A stretch of DNA of 64,000 nt from Thamnidium elegans (taxonomy: Eukaryota > Mucoromycota > Mucoromycetes > Mucorales > Mucoraceae): contig JAIXMG010000007.1 in NCBI GenBank assembly GCA_025201345.1, positions 868,001 to 932,000 on the forward strand, read 5' to 3'. The position numbers and the translations under genes were made by a program. Below the pieces are notes generated by a model, which was not told where the DNA came from, did not search any database, and saw nothing but the letters and a program-made list of their open reading frames with translations. Positions 62,228 to 64,000 of the stretch are shown here, piece by piece (the stretch's first letter is position 1; every line of letters starts with the position of its first letter).

Positions 62228-62859
62228 ATGTTGTCATTTCATCCGATACAATGGCTCCACTTATGGAACATGGTCATTGGATATACTTTATTTGGTATTT
62301 TAGTAACAGTGTCTAACAATATAAAAACCTTTATTGATCATGGTTCAGTACTTGCCGGCTTTGGTGAGTCAAAAACTTAAATATAAGACAGAACAACTGA
62401 TCTAAACAATAAATATATACAGGAAGTTTCACGACGTTTGCATACCCAGCAACTTATGTCTACATGTTCATACCAACTATTTCATGTATGACCTATAGCA
62501 CTATTTTAGCTTTTGATCATAGCCCTAACTATAAAGCTTGGTTACCATCAAAGACATTACGCTTTTCAATTATCTTTTTTGCTGCTGCATGCTTTATGGG
62601 TGCACTGATGCCTGCATTACCTGGTGGTGATGTGATGACAGACGGTGCAGCCCTAGATTGTCTGTGGACAAATTATATGCAGTGGAAAATTCAATTCAAC
62701 GATCCTATTACTTATCCTTGGGTTACTGGTATGGATAAAGCGTGTTCTTTATTAAAAGCAGCTGATGGATTATGTTGGATTTTATCCCTTGGTTGGTTTG
62801 CACAATCTGTATTATATATGCGTGCTGTTCGACAAGCTAAAACTTTTCTCGAGAAGTAA
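62228..62859 (+). CDS. Tetraspan membrane protein of unknown function, 190 aa
   Basis: Two exons (62228-62363, 62423-62859), phase 1 junction. Four hydrophobic helices: WLHLWNMVIGYTLFGILVTV, FTTFAYPATYVYMFIPTISC, FSIIFFAAACFMGALMPALP and GLCWILSLGWFAQSVLYMRA. The loop between helices 3 and 4 carries Cys and aromatic residues (GAALDCLWTNYMQWKIQF, MDKACSLL). Both termini are predicted cytosolic, with a basic tail. The helix count and short loops resemble MARVEL-type fungal membrane proteins, but no diagnostic motif was recognised. The polypyrimidine-rich 5' leader (62148-62205) is typical for genes here. Confidence 0.8.
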
Positions 62860-64000
62860 AGCAAAAATTACATTAGAAGCATGTCATTCCTCTTCATCAT
62901 CAGGTTCATCGTCCCTTTTTTTTTAAAAAAAAAACTTGCAATAAAAAAACAATACATTTAATTATTTTATATAAATTGATACTTTTTATATTCAGCATAA
63001 ACGATAATAGGTAAAATTATTATTTTATATAGCTACTTGACAAAAGACTTTGATAGAAAGATCCCAGACTTTGGGCTCTTTTGGGCACAATAAAAACTAT
63101 ATATCCTTAAATCGAATATCGACCTTTTTTTTCCTACCTAACGGAAATTGAATCGTTTTCTCCAGATTAAGCCTAACTTTATACAAATATATTTAGAGAA
63201 AACTACACATTTACCCGAAAAAAAAGGGTATCAGATAATCTTTAACGATGGGTTTAATTACGCTCATTGAGATCGCAATCAATACTTTTATGTATATAAT
63301 GTTCCGTTTCTTAACAGCCAGTTTGAATCTTTTTTAACTTTTGCCTAGCAACGGATTAATTTAAGCTTTTTTTTCTGCGTTTTAAAAATAGATATTTTAC
63401 AACCTGTCAAAATAAAAAATTTATATGGTTATCCTTGACGTATACCTCTTAAAAACAATCCTTTCTTTCTTGAAAGATATATTGCGTGTATATCCATAGA
63501 ACTTTTTACTTAATCCGCGAACCTGGGTAACATATAAGTTCAATTTCCAGAATGTTCTGGAAAATTGAACAATTAAAACTTTTTTTTTTGAATCAGGGCT
63601 CAAAAAAAAAGTCAGCGCCCCTACTTGATAATAGTTTATCTTTTTTTACAAGTTGAAATAAAGACGAGTAAATATTTTTATTAAAAAGCGGATGCGATAG
63701 ATTTTGTTAGTTTGGAAGACCGAATAAATGGTTGGAATCAAACAAAAACTTAGGTTTCAAAAAAAAAAAAAATCATTTTTTCGGGAGTATCATTTTATTA
63801 CTAACTGTCGAGTATTTGAAAAATAAAAAAAATGGGTTGATGGTTACCCAATTACAGTGTAGTGGGGGAGGATCAAACCAGTTAAAATGATAGAATAAAT
63901 TCATTGGTGTAGTTTTAACTCCTTTGGTTATGTGAATGGGGGGGGGGGGGACGGGAAATTAGAACAAAAAAAAAGTATGGGCAATTGTTCCCTGGTGGCA
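62860..64000. other. Right-edge non-coding region
   Basis: About 1.1 kb with T/A runs and a G-run near 63940. No coding frame with splice support on either strand. Confidence 0.5.

Noticed and set aside
62880..62925. Minus-strand acidic end (DDEPDDEEE then stop) suggesting a gene C-terminus
   Set aside because: No upstream exon or open frame could be found to the right edge of the window.

Overview
The window is nuclear DNA of a filamentous fungus, most likely an early-diverging Mucoromycota species of the Mucorales type. It is very AT-rich, with long A/T runs, and its genes carry many short GT-AG introns (about 50-130 bp) and some micro-exons. The proteins look fungal (Esa1, Sdh3, Vtc4, Sac6/fimbrin, Pcf11, Erg6, Pho84). 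Two of them, an RNF220-like RING protein and a PDCD5 protein, also have animal counterparts. The transposon relics resemble lineage-specific families of Mucorales as I recall them. I ran no search, so the species is not assigned.

Layout. 0.2-7 kb: a small secreted Kre9/Knh1-like protein (-), the MYST acetyltransferase Esa1 (-), head-to-head Sdh3 (+), an unrecognised 355-aa gene (+), and a Sal1/SCaMC mitochondrial carrier with eroded EF-hands (-). 7.2-11.3 kb: the first mobile-element island, with a TIR family (core CTTAGGGACCAC) as a 177-bp MITE and as a cassette around an OTU-like gene fragment, a decayed unknown gene and a dead Tc1/mariner transposase. 11.4-27.1 kb: PDCD5 (+), Vtc4 (+), Rpn11 (-), fimbrin (-), a decayed stretch, a proline-rich membrane protein (+), Uba4 (-) and Trm112 (-).

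27.5-31.3 kb: the second island, with two different PIF1-like helicase relics and a two-exon ORF whose C-terminus is a damaged TnpB/Fanzor-type RuvC-zinc-ribbon module. 31.8-43.6 kb: an RNF220-like RING E3 (+), Pcf11 (-), a TBC Rab-GAP (-) and an M13 metallopeptidase (+). 44.3-49.7 kb: a 5.4-kb nest bounded by inverted repeats, with a MULE transposase relic, a C2H2 ORF, a frameshifted multi-copy-type gene and a second TnpB/Fanzor-like zinc ribbon. 50.5-63 kb: Pho84 (+), another copy of the TIR MITE, gamma-tubulin complex protein Spc98/GCP3 (+), a third TnpB/Fanzor-like zinc-ribbon relic (-), Erg6 (-) and a tetraspan membrane protein (+).

How the genes relate. Most functional genes are unlinked housekeeping genes. 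Vtc4 (polyphosphate synthesis) and Pho84 (phosphate import) act on the same metabolite but lie about 34 kb apart, so no cluster is implied. Uba4 (tRNA thiolation) and Trm112 (tRNA and rRNA methylation) are tandem on the minus strand with about 0.9 kb between them. The most unusual content is the set of three divergent TnpB/Fanzor-like nuclease remnants, together with the TIR families around them.

Gene models were spliced by hand. Every multi-exon CDS given here keeps one reading frame across GT-AG junctions. No tRNA, rRNA or CRISPR array was found.
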